Shown: in pieces, positions 1 through 6,681 of the stretch | Layout of the letters: the number at the start of each line of letters is the position of its first letter | Position numbering within the stretch: the first letter of the stretch is position 1 | Assembly: GCA_044351785.1 (NCBI GenBank) | Contig: JBILFC010000150.1 | Location: 1-7,286, forward strand | Source: JAIYCX01 sp044351785 | Lineage (GTDB): Bacteria > Bdellovibrionota_C > UBA2361 > SZUA-149 > DAOLCO01 | Direction of reading: 5' to 3' | Length of the DNA: 7,286 nucleotides | The notes under the pieces: model-generated | What the model was told of the DNA's origin: nothing | Seen by the model: only the letters and a program-made list of their open reading frames with translations | Database searches by the model: none | Made by a program: the position numbers and the translations under genes

Positions 1-1859
1 CAAGGAACTCCGTAAGCAAAATCATATTCACTATTATCCGCCGTAGGCTTATAGAAAGACATCTTGGAATTTATTGTGCCTTCGTAGTCTAATGTCACCA
101 ATCCATAAGATGTTGCCGAGAATCCTGAAATTTCATTAACTATGACATCTGTTTGCCCCAAGGCAGCGATACTCCTAGTAGTCTGCCCGACAGCAGTTCC
201 TGTAATATCAAATAAAGTAATAGTTAACCCCACTGCAGACGAGCTTGGATTTACTAACTCTAAAATATTATACATTCCTAAGAATCCATTCCAAGGTAGA
301 TATGCATCTGCTACAGAACGTCCTCTTATTGGACCAGCAAATGCTCCTACTGGATAATTCTGAGTTCTTTGATTACTTGAATAATCTCTTGAAATGCCAT
401 TTGTTAAATTACCTTCGGCAGCTAAGGGCGTACTAACTCTATCTCCTCCTGAGAATGCTGGGATAGTGGCCCCTAAGTATGAGAACATATTCCCTCCCGT
501 TACAGGTCGATAGTCACCTGTGGTAGGGCTAGTAAGAGCTGGCGCGAATGAGTTAATAGAATTATCAGCTCTTAACTGTGTTTCATTACAAGTTGGATTA
601 GAAGAAGCACAACCCGTAGTTTCATCTACCCCTAATGGCATACTAGAGTCGCCATTAAAAATAACATTTCCTTTAATCTGAAGATTTGCATCCATAACTG
701 CTGGACTAGGACCAGAACCTACGGAGTTAGTTCTTGGTCCTTGAATTGAAAAGTGAGATGATCCACTCACAACCCCAGGTGGGTTATATATTAAATTATT
801 ATAGATATAGATATTTTTATTTCCGATAAAAAATTCTTCACCAACATTGCCCGTACCCCATCCTCCCGCTGAAATATTTGAATTGCATCCTGCGGTATTT
901 CCATCGCAAGATCTGACTCCAGGAACAACTTCAATTAAATGAGATCTAGTTCCCACTTCATAAAGTGTATTATGAGCAAGTAAAATATTATAGCCTCCAT
1001 TTACTCCGAAGCCTGCTCCCTCGGTGTCATGTACAATATTGTTAACAAATTTTATATCGTAGGCTTCGTAGTGCATCCATGGAGAAGTCATGAATTCAAA
1101 GCCTGTTCCTTGACCTGCGGTAAATCCTCCAGTACCGCATTCGTATATATTATTCGCCTCCACTAAGATGTATGCAGATCCACCTTTAACGTACATGCAC
1201 CAGTCCTCAGCATCATGAATAGTAGACCTTACAACATGACCATACTGTACTGAAACAAAATCTATTGCATTATCACTTGCTCCGTGAATATTCGAATCTT
1301 CTATATAAATATACTGACTCTGATTAATTTTAATAGTTTCTTGAGCTTCTCTAGCTCCGCCAGAAAGTTCCATTCCTCTCATAAGAACGTGATCACATTG
1401 TTCACAGTGGAAAGCATCTCCTGCGGGACTTGGAATTATATCGATATCGAGTAGATAAAAATATCTAAGATCAAAGGCATTTATATCTCCAAGTAAGTTT
1501 GCCCTACCTCTACCATCAACTGAACTAAGTATTACTGGGAATTGAGAAGTCCCATGTCTAGATTCCCAATAATTGGGAATAGAATCTTCTGCATAGTCTC
1601 CTGCTACTAATTGAATTTTATATCCGGTTGTAAATGTTGTGCTCTCAGGGATGCGCTGCCAAGCAGCATTCACGGTTCTTAAAGCGCGCGCCCTAGAGTT
1701 CCCAGAGTTTGAATCATTTCCCAATACTGGATCTACCCATATTTCTGTAAGTGTGGGTGAGCCTATGTCATAAGTTATACTTGATAGATTCTGAGAATAA
1801 GCCGGATAAATTATAAGCTGAACTAAAGCTAACAGGATAAGATTTATTCGTATTTTCAT
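1..1859 (-). CDS. Secreted right-handed beta-helix protein (C-terminus cut by window edge)
   Basis: The reading frame is open from an ATG at 1859 to the left edge: 619 codons are visible with no stop, so the 3' end is missing. Residues 1-22 form a signal peptide (basic start, hydrophobic core, AYS before Q23). Residues 41-60 hold the WVDPVLGNDSNSG segment, typical of the start of DUF1565/pectate-lyase-like beta-helix proteins. From about residue 120 to 400 there are many short Asn/Gly-rich turns (NNIVHD, HNTLYEV, NNLIYNP) expected of stacked helix coils. A PVGAFAGP ending near residue 505 resembles the usual close of such domains. From about residue 520 a different beta-rich module begins (YLPWNGF, LVNPSSSAVGLTITLFD). 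Likely role: extracellular or surface carbohydrate binding or cleavage; I see no catalytic residues that I can assign. An in-frame ATG three codons upstream (1868) is an alternative start; neither has a clear ribosome binding site. Confidence 0.9.
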   Translation of the reverse strand, partial: MKIRINLILLALVQLIIYPAYSQNLSSITYDIGSPTLTEIWVDPVLGNDSNSGNSRARALRTVNAAWQRIPESTTFTTGYKIQLVAGDYAEDSIPNYWESRHGTSQFPVILSSVDGRGRANLLGDINAFDLRYFYLLDIDIIPSPAGDAFHCEQCDHVLMRGMELSGGAREAQETIKINQSQYIYIEDSNIHGASDNAIDFVSVQYGHVVRSTIHDAEDWCMYVKGGSAYILVEANNIYECGTGGFTAGQGTGFEFMTSPWMHYEAYDIKFVNNIVHDTEGAGFGVNGGYNILLAHNTLYEVGTRSHLIEVVPGVRSCDGNTAGCNSNISAGGWGTGNVGEEFFIGNKNIYIYNNLIYNPPGVVSGSSHFSIQGPRTNSVGSGPSPAVMDANLQIKGNVIFNGDSSMPLGVDETTGCASSNPTCNETQLRADNSINSFAPALTSPTTGDYRPVTGGNMFSYLGATIPAFSGGDRVSTPLAAEGNLTNGISRDYSSNQRTQNYPVGAFAGPIRGRSVADAYLPWNGFLGMYNILELVNPSSSAVGLTITLFDITGTAVGQTTRSIAALGQTDVIVNEISGFSATSYGLVTLDYEGTINSKMSFYKPTADNSEYDFAYGVP

Positions 1860-2003
1860 TAAAACCATTTTAATTGAGGCTAAATTCTTATCGTTTTTTA
1901 GTTAAAAATACTTAAGTTTTAGGTATTTGGGCACGACAAGGGTAGTGAATATGAATTTTATATATAGCGGTAATTTCAATCATTTTATAGATTTCATCCC
2001 ATT
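1860..2003. promoter_or_regulatory. Divergent intergenic region with AT-rich palindromes
   Basis: This 144-bp gap must hold promoters for the beta-helix gene (minus) and the DUF3592 gene (plus). Seen directly: TTTTTA-GT-TAAAAA at 1895-1908, the 8-bp palindrome ACTTAAGT at 1910-1917, and arms AAATAC (1906-1911) and GTATTT (1923-1928) separated by 11 bases. A weak plus-strand promoter candidate is TTGGGC (1927-1932), 17 bases, TATGAA (1950-1955). On the minus strand TTAAGT followed 17 bases later by GATAAG is an equally weak candidate. In AT-rich DNA such matches arise easily, so these are pointers only. Confidence 0.35.
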
Positions 2004-2465
2004 ATGATAATCGCTTCTCTCACATCGATAATGCCTCTCCTTACTCTTGCCATTCTCTTTATAATGATTGGCACTTATCTGCTATTTTCTTCTAAGTCCC
2101 CCACAAACTGGCCAACTGTTGAAGGGAAAATAGTAAAAAGCGAACTGAAGTTTGAATCTAAGGGCGGTGAAAATACAGAGATAATGAAATGTGAGCCTGC
2201 CATTGGCTTTGAGTATACCGTAAATAGTCAGAATATTGTTGGCTCTAAAATTTCATTTAGTAAAAAGCCCATAGATAGAGTCGAAGCACAGGATATAATC
2301 GATGCATATGGAGTAGGTGAGAAAGTCGAAGTTTTCTATAATCCCAACGATCCGGAAATGGCTGTCCTTGAAACATCTTCAAATAATGTAGCATACTATT
2401 TTATTGGAGCGGGTTTATTAGTGGGGATTATTCCACTAATAAAAATGCTACTTACTTTTTCTTGA
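2004..2465 (+). CDS. DUF3592 domain membrane protein
   Basis: This 153-residue protein has the standard DUF3592 layout: a transmembrane helix (about residues 9-28), a soluble beta-rich domain, and a second transmembrane helix (about 129-151). The domain opens with the typical WPTVEGKIVKSE (36-47) and closes with the family hallmark YGVGEKVEVFYNPNDPEMAVLE (102-123), the pattern YxxGxxVxVxYNPxDPxxAxL. The biochemical function of the family is unknown. The start at 2004 has no Shine-Dalgarno sequence in the preceding 15 bases; Met10 (2031) also lacks one, and the first ATG keeps the whole N-terminal helix. The next gene follows after 62 bases on the same strand and may be co-transcribed. The product should sit in the inner membrane. 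Confidence 0.9.
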   Translation: MIIASLTSIMPLLTLAILFIMIGTYLLFSSKSPTNWPTVEGKIVKSELKFESKGGENTEIMKCEPAIGFEYTVNSQNIVGSKISFSKKPIDRVEAQDIIDAYGVGEKVEVFYNPNDPEMAVLETSSNNVAYYFIGAGLLVGIIPLIKMLLTFS

Positions 2466-2476
2466 TATATTGCTAG

Positions 2477-2495
2477 CTTCTTTCGTCTAAGGAAG
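2477..2495 (+). other. Short stem-loop between two plus-strand genes
   Basis: CTTCTTT (2477-2483) pairs with AAGGAAG (2489-2495) around a five-base loop, with one G-U pair. No T-run follows, so it does not look like an intrinsic terminator. It could be a weak processing or attenuation structure, or chance. Confidence 0.25.
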
Positions 2496-2527
2496 TAGAA
2501 CTCCCTAAAAATTAAAGCCACTCTCTT

Positions 2528-3409
2528 ATGCCCTTTAAATTTCCTATATTTCTGTTTATACTATTCTTTAATCAATATTTATTTGCTGAAGTAGATAGTA
2601 TCAACAAAGCTCCATATGCCATTCAGAACTTTAATTATGACTGCGATGGCTTGATAGAATCAATATCGGGAAAAGGTAACTTTAAATATTCCTGGCTTTA
2701 CAATACTTTTAACAACTCTGGCAGTGATGGCCTTCAGTGTGTAAGAAAACTAAATTCACTTCCAAATACAATCTTTATGGAAGTACACTTAATTAACGAA
2801 GTTTGCCAGAGAAACAACAACTGTGGTCCTTATGAACTACTTCACGAAGTTAGCTTAAAAGATCTCAGAAAAGGATTGAAAACTAAGAACTCTATCCTCA
2901 TTACTAAACTTGAAGCTTATATTAAAAAGAGCTCAGAAGAGATCCTTCCTACTCTTAATGAAAGAATCGCCTGCACCATCTCGCCAAGTTTAGAATCCAA
3001 TCTAGACCAAGAATCTGCCAAGATACTCTTAAACCTTACAAAAAAATACTATGGCTCAAGATGTAAACTAGCCTGGAATCCAGTTGGAAATAACAAGTTC
3101 GGAACTAAACCCATACCTGACACCATTCACGAACTCCACGGTAACCAGCCTAAACTTAAAGCCCCATGCATTGCAAACCTAGACGGGAAAGACATCACAC
3201 TTTCCTCAAGGAAATCATTTCATAAGCTAGGTGCTATTACTACAAACGACGCAAAAAAATACTTAAAAAACTACTCTCACTGCGAAGCAGCATTTATCTG
3301 GATAGCAGAAGACAACTGCCTTCAAGCGGGTAACTTTATCGATCCTAGGGAAAGGAAGAATTGTACAAGCAAGACTCAGCAACTAGAGCTACAAGCTATT
3401 TTTAAATGA
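2528..3409 (+). CDS. Secreted ten-cysteine protein of unknown family
   Basis: I do not recognise this 293-residue protein as a named family. Residues 1-20 are a signal peptide (KFPIFLFILFFNQYLFA, predicted cut after A20), so it is exported. The mature part has ten cysteines (39, 71, 93, 99, 149, 179, 214, 252, 264, 279), an even number consistent with disulfides in the periplasm or outside. Conserved-looking blocks are MEVHLINEVC (84-93), NERIACTISPSLESNL (144-159), LAWNPVGN (181-188), HELHG (201-205), CIANLDGKDI (214-223) and FIWIAEDNC (256-264). Alternating strand-helix segments with polar or acidic residues at strand ends would fit a TIM-barrel enzyme such as a glycosidase, but this is inference from pattern alone. 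There is no clear ribosome binding site at the ATG. The stop overlaps the end of the convergent esterase gene by 8 bp. Confidence 0.88.
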   Translation: MPFKFPIFLFILFFNQYLFAEVDSINKAPYAIQNFNYDCDGLIESISGKGNFKYSWLYNTFNNSGSDGLQCVRKLNSLPNTIFMEVHLINEVCQRNNNCGPYELLHEVSLKDLRKGLKTKNSILITKLEAYIKKSSEEILPTLNERIACTISPSLESNLDQESAKILLNLTKKYYGSRCKLAWNPVGNNKFGTKPIPDTIHELHGNQPKLKAPCIANLDGKDITLSSRKSFHKLGAITTNDAKKYLKNYSHCEAAFIWIAEDNCLQAGNFIDPRERKNCTSKTQQLELQAIFK

Positions 3410-4136
3410 TACCCAAACTCATCATCCCACTAAACCACCTTCCTGCCATCTTTTCCTCCCCACTCTCCCCTGGATGCACCCCATCGAAGCTATCTGAAAA
3501 CTCATACCCACTATATTGATCTACCACAATGACAGGCGACTCTTTTGTATTCTTAACTGGTCCAAGCTTTCTAATTTCTTTATTTAATAAAATTATCCCG
3601 TCGTTATTATCGCCGGGAATTAGCTCTGCCAAAAGAATTTTAACATCTGGATTTTCTAATCTAATTAGATCTATCATTTGGCTTAATTCAGAAACCATCT
3701 GCTCTATAGACTCACTACTTGCCACATCATTAGAACCCAAATGCATAAGAACAATATCTGGAGAATAACTTTTAACTTTCTCTCTTATAAAAGGTAAAAC
3801 ATGATCAGTTCTATAACCCCAATAACCTTCATGATCTGGATCGAAGTCATCATCTAAATGAGGAACCTCACTCCAACTCCTTGGATCCCAAACACCATGC
3901 ATAGATCCAACAAAATCTACATTACAACTCGCACTCTTTAACTTCTTCCACAAAGCCCTTCTATAACTATTATGCCCCTTGGCACTTCCCGTAATTGAGT
4001 CGCCTAGAGGCATAATTTTTATAAGATCAGGACCAAGACTACACTTAGCAATACTCTGAATTTCCTGTGGAGCTTCAGAACTGCCACCGCAAGAGATTAA
4101 GAATGAAACTAAAATTAAACAAACCGCCCTCTTCAT
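3402..4136 (-). CDS. CE3-like SGNH/GDSL esterase lipoprotein (copy 1)
   Basis: A 244-residue lipoprotein with an SGNH hydrolase domain. The signal peptide ends in the lipobox L-I-S-C16, followed by a Gly/Ser linker. Catalytic blocks are all present: IMPLGDSIT with nucleophile Ser47, the HEGYWGYR block (102-109) with a likely oxyanion Gly, HLGSND with Asn136, and DGVHP with Asp218 and His221. The order IMPLGDSIT, YRRALW, VDFVGS, DHEGYWG matches carbohydrate esterase family 3, whose known members deacetylate xylan; the actual substrate here is unknown. Cys32 and Cys71 are shared with the paralogue at 4647-5378 and could form a disulfide. I chose the ATG at 4136 over an in-frame GTG at 4145 because AAGGG lies 8 bases before the ATG and overlaps the GTG itself. 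It follows the zinc-protein gene by 26 bases, probably as the last gene of an operon. Confidence 0.94.
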   Translation of the reverse strand: MKRAVCLILVSFLISCGGSSEAPQEIQSIAKCSLGPDLIKIMPLGDSITGSAKGHNSYRRALWKKLKSASCNVDFVGSMHGVWDPRSWSEVPHLDDDFDPDHEGYWGYRTDHVLPFIREKVKSYSPDIVLMHLGSNDVASSESIEQMVSELSQMIDLIRLENPDVKILLAELIPGDNNDGIILLNKEIRKLGPVKNTKESPVIVVDQYSGYEFSDSFDGVHPGESGEEKMAGRWFSGMMSLGII

Positions 4137-4144
4137 TAATATCA

Positions 4145-4149
4145 CCCTT
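4145..4149 (-). promoter_or_regulatory. Ribosome binding site that fixes the start of esterase copy 1
   Basis: On the minus strand AAGGG ends 8 bases before the ATG at 4136. Its last G is the first base of the alternative GTG codon (4145), so the GTG cannot use it. This supports the shorter protein beginning MKRAV. Confidence 0.7.
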
Positions 4150-4162
4150 ACGTACCTTAGAA

Positions 4163-4552
4163 CTATCGATTATCCAAAATTGCCCTAAGCTTTCTGCCAC
4201 GGATAAAAAGAGCTGCGCCAAAAAGGACAAACAAGTAACCGGCAAAATTGAACATTCCCCAATCTTCGCCGTAAAACCAAGGCATACCTAAATAAATTAA
4301 ACCTAATGCCACAAAAAATACAGGAAGAATCATAGACGCACTCATATTTGAATACCTATAAGACCGCATATACATATCAGAACTCTTCATACTCTGCTTT
4401 AAATATGCTGAAACTTTATTCGCTTCTTCCTCGCAACGATTCTCACACGCTAAACCAGAATCTACCTCCTTAGCACATGACCCACAAAGCCCCCTAAAGC
4501 AAGAACGACAAACCCCAATTGAAACAACATCTTGATGGTAATAACAATTCAT
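4163..4552 (-). CDS. B-box-like zinc-binding membrane protein
   Basis: A 129-residue protein with an N-terminal zinc module and a C-terminal membrane anchor. Eight likely zinc ligands are C3, H6, C15, C18, C23, C26, C36 and C40, spaced as C-x2-H, C-x2-C, C-x4-C, C-x2-C and C-x3-C; this is the pattern of bacterial proteins annotated as B-box-type zinc finger and would bind two zinc ions. A short polar linker (about 41-70) follows, then two transmembrane helices (about 72-93 and 100-118) and a basic tail RGRKLR, which by the positive-inside rule suggests a cytoplasmic C-terminus. With two helices the zinc module would also be cytoplasmic. AGGA (4559-4562) sits 6 bases before the ATG. It lies between two esterase paralogues, 94 bases after one and 26 before the other. 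Function is unknown; a protein-interaction or assembly role is a guess. Confidence 0.87.
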   Translation of the reverse strand: MNCYYHQDVVSIGVCRSCFRGLCGSCAKEVDSGLACENRCEEEANKVSAYLKQSMKSSDMYMRSYRYSNMSASMILPVFFVALGLIYLGMPWFYGEDWGMFNFAGYLFVLFGAALFIRGRKLRAILDNR

Positions 4553-4580
4553 ATACTATCCTATTTAAATTCCTACCTTA

Positions 4581-4597
4581 CTTCAAAATCCTTGAAG
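4581..4597 (-). other. Stem-loop in the gap before the zinc-protein gene
   Basis: On the minus strand CTTCAA and TTGAAG form a perfect 6-bp stem around the loop GGATT, within the 94-bp gap between esterase copy 2 and the zinc-protein gene. A second weaker stem (GCCT with AGGC at 4632-4645) directly follows the stop of copy 2. Neither is followed by a T-run, so an intrinsic terminator is not supported; a role in mRNA stability or partial uncoupling of the operon is possible. Confidence 0.3.
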
Positions 4598-4646
4598 GGC
4601 ATAGCCACCCTACCTACTAAACACCTTATGCGCCTACCACCAGGCA

Positions 4647-5378
4647 TCAACCCCCAAAATGCGCCAAGATTGCATTGGTCCATTTGTCAGCCAACTTAAT
4701 CTCTCCTGCTTCAGCAGGATGAGTACCGTCATAATTATCTGTCACAAGATAACCGGAGTTCTGATCTACGACTATCACCGGAGAAACAACACTATTCTTT
4801 TCATTACCTAATTTAAAAATTTCTTGATTTAACAGACTAAGCTTATCATTTGCTCTCCTACTTGGTATTACTTGAGCTAAGAGAACACGCACATCTGGCC
4901 TGTGAATCCTGATCTGATCAATCACCGAACTAAGCTCTTCTATAGTACCCTCAATGGACTGCTCTTGAAAAACATCATTAGAACCAAGGTGAATCAGCAC
5001 CATATCCGGACTATATGTTAATACCTTTTTCGATATAAAGGGCAAGATTTGATCAACTCTATAACCCCAATAGCCCTCATGATCAGCATCAAAATCTTCA
5101 TTTAATGGGAGACCTCCCCGCACTCCACTTTTACTACCTACAAAATCAACATTACAACCAGACTCTTTAAGATTATTCCATAGGGCTCGACGATAAGAGT
5201 TATGGCCACTCTCAGCTTCCGTAATAGAATCTCCTATCGGCATGATTTTAATAATGTCCGATCCCAAGCTACACTTACTTATGGAAGATTCGCTCACCTC
5301 CAACTCAGACTCTCCATTTCCTCCGCCACCACTACAGGCGATCAAAGTTACTGCAAAACTTAAAAGAACTTTTTTCAT
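4647..5378 (-). CDS. CE3-like SGNH/GDSL esterase lipoprotein (copy 2)
   Basis: A 243-residue lipoprotein, paralogue of the product at 3402-4136 (about 63% identical over some 185 aligned residues by hand count). The lipobox is L-I-A-C15, followed by a SGGGGNG linker. SGNH residues are intact: Ser51 in IMPIGDSIT, HEGYWGYR at 100-107, Asn134 in HLGSND, Asp217 and His220 in DGTHP. Cys36 and Cys75 match the paralogue's pair. The residue after the lipid-bearing cysteine is Ser in this copy and Gly in the other; neither is the Asp retention signal of enterobacteria, so outer-membrane placement is plausible. The loop after VDFVGS is six residues shorter than in copy 1. The likely activity is removal of acetyl groups from a polysaccharide or glycan, by family resemblance only. 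The ribosome binding site is weak. The binding-protein gene ends 70 bases upstream. Confidence 0.94.
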   Translation of the reverse strand: MKKVLLSFAVTLIACSGGGGNGESELEVSESSISKCSLGSDIIKIMPIGDSITEAESGHNSYRRALWNNLKESGCNVDFVGSKSGVRGGLPLNEDFDADHEGYWGYRVDQILPFISKKVLTYSPDMVLIHLGSNDVFQEQSIEGTIEELSSVIDQIRIHRPDVRVLLAQVIPSRRANDKLSLLNQEIFKLGNEKNSVVSPVIVVDQNSGYLVTDNYDGTHPAEAGEIKLADKWTNAILAHFGG

Positions 5379-5448
5379 AATACCGCATGTTTAAATGTTA
5401 GCTTGCCCTAAGTCAAGATACCTTCATTATTGATACAAGCGACTAGCC

Positions 5449-6504
5449 CTAAAAAGCAACCACTTCCCCATTAACAATCTTCCTAACCGCAATATCCACT
5501 TTCGCTCTTCTATCCTGCCAACCTAAGAATCCAAACTCAGGCTCTGGCTTAGCTTCTGATAATTCTTTCTTCTGGCAATCTAAATCCCCTTTACCACATG
5601 CACTTACAGCTCTGGCTAGCTGTTTAAGATGAACATAGTCCATAGCAGCATAAGGTAGTACTCCCTTAGAAGGATCTTTTAAAAGAGCGCTGTGTCTCGT
5701 GTCATAATCTACAGGTCTGTTAGACTTAATTCCATATACTAAAGAATTTTCAAGTGCTGATTTAAACTCTGATCTTACTGCAGGATTTAAAGCGTAATCA
5801 GACTCAGCAAAAATTGGCTTAAAAGCTATCGCATTAGCTGCCTTAACTAACTCGATAGTTTCTTGGGGATAACCTGCTACTATTACAGCATCATAACCTT
5901 TCTTCTTTAAATTTAAAATTTGTGTCTTAGGTTGCATTCCTGCTGGAAAGTCTTGTGTAAGAAATTCATCTTTTAAACTTACCTTAAATCCTTCCAGACA
6001 TAATTCTGCCGCTTCATTTTCAATCTTCATGTACCCCACCTTCCTGTTCATGCTTTTTAGAACACTTCCTAATTCGGTACAGGCGTCGACATAATCCATA
6101 TAAGTTTTAAAAGCGTAGTCATACTTTTTTAAAGGAGATATTGCTGCGGCAGAATACAGAACAAGTTTATTCGCTTTCATGATCGTATCTAAGGTAGCAT
6201 TTATTATAGGCGAGAAATCCACAAATAGAACATCTACCTTATCTACGTTAATTAACTTCTGAACGGCACTAAGACCCTGCATTGGGTTTAACTGACTATC
6301 TTCAAAAATAACTTCGAGGTCAATATCTTCCTTAGCTAAATCTTCTATCGCTAACTTAGATGCGACCACCTCCTGCTCTCCATGAAAAGCATTCTTTCCA
6401 CTTAGATCAGCGACAAAGCCAATCTTGACTTCCTCTGCACTGACCAAACTTCTGATCGAAATTGAGAGAAGTAAAAGGCTAAAAAGAATACTGTTATTTT
6501 TCAT
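5449..6504 (-). CDS. Periplasmic type-1 (LivJ-like) ABC transporter solute-binding protein
   Basis: A 351-residue protein of the branched-chain amino acid/amide binding group (Peripla_BP_6). Residues 1-23 are a signal peptide (LLLLSISIRSLVSA before E24). The mature protein opens with VKIGFVADLSG (26-36) followed by G42 and a helix containing A52 and E54, then EDSQLNPMQGLSAVQKLI (68-85), VDVLFVDFSP (90-99), KKGYDAVIVAGYP (201-213) and the hinge-region AMDYVHL (287-293), all in the order usual for this fold. Cys303 and Cys310 probably form a disulfide, and Cys142 with Cys169 may form another. The ligand cannot be read from sequence; amino acids, amides, short organic acids and aromatic acids are known for relatives. 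No permease or ATPase gene is adjacent here. AGGA (6510-6513) lies 5 bases before the ATG. It is the first gene of the minus-strand run and diverges from the TauE-family gene. Confidence 0.93.
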   Translation of the reverse strand: MKNNSILFSLLLLSISIRSLVSAEEVKIGFVADLSGKNAFHGEQEVVASKLAIEDLAKEDIDLEVIFEDSQLNPMQGLSAVQKLINVDKVDVLFVDFSPIINATLDTIMKANKLVLYSAAAISPLKKYDYAFKTYMDYVDACTELGSVLKSMNRKVGYMKIENEAAELCLEGFKVSLKDEFLTQDFPAGMQPKTQILNLKKKGYDAVIVAGYPQETIELVKAANAIAFKPIFAESDYALNPAVRSEFKSALENSLVYGIKSNRPVDYDTRHSALLKDPSKGVLPYAAMDYVHLKQLARAVSACGKGDLDCQKKELSEAKPEPEFGFLGWQDRRAKVDIAVRKIVNGEVVAF

Positions 6505-6649
6505 ATTAATCCTGAAGGGCTCTCGTTTAGTAAATTAACCTTACAATAAGACCAATCGCCAATCAACTGACTTAGAGCTATTGATTTACAAAAAATGATG
6601 GTATTTCAATACATTAAACCATTCTGTTAATCTGCCCTCAGAATAAGAG

Positions 6650-6667
6650 TTTATGTAAATTCGTAAA
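6650..6667. promoter_or_regulatory. Candidate operator A (dyad)
   Basis: TTTATG-TAAATT-CGTAAA is an imperfect dyad with 6-bp arms and a 6-bp spacer. Together with site B it gives the shared form TTTAYR-TAAANN-YGTAAA. The flanking G (6649) and C (6668) extend the symmetry by one base. It lies 64 bases before the transporter start. The recognising protein is unknown. Confidence 0.4.
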
Positions 6668-6681
6668 CACCCCTTTCCGAT

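Noticed and set aside
142..436. Two short plus-strand reading frames (142-357 and 245-436)
   Set aside because: They are antisense to the long, well-supported beta-helix gene and have no protein-like features or ribosome binding sites.
3384..3403. Possible terminator AGCT-ACA-AGCT followed by ATTTTT at the end of the ten-cysteine gene
   Set aside because: The stem is only 4 bp with a 3-base loop and lies inside the coding sequence, so it is too weak to call.
3529..3768. Plus-strand reading frame inside esterase copy 1
   Set aside because: It mirrors conserved SGNH coding sequence on the other strand; no recognisable domain.
4137..4145. GTG start at 4145 for esterase copy 1
   Set aside because: The GTG overlaps the AAGGG ribosome binding site, which is placed correctly for the ATG at 4136.
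4067..4291. Plus-strand reading frame across the esterase/zinc-protein junction
   Set aside because: It is antisense to two supported genes and has a low-complexity Lys-rich translation.
5388..5416. Minus-strand promoter TTGACT, 17 bases, TAAACA before esterase copy 2
   Set aside because: The -10 matches poorly and lies only 9 bases from the start codon, leaving almost no leader.
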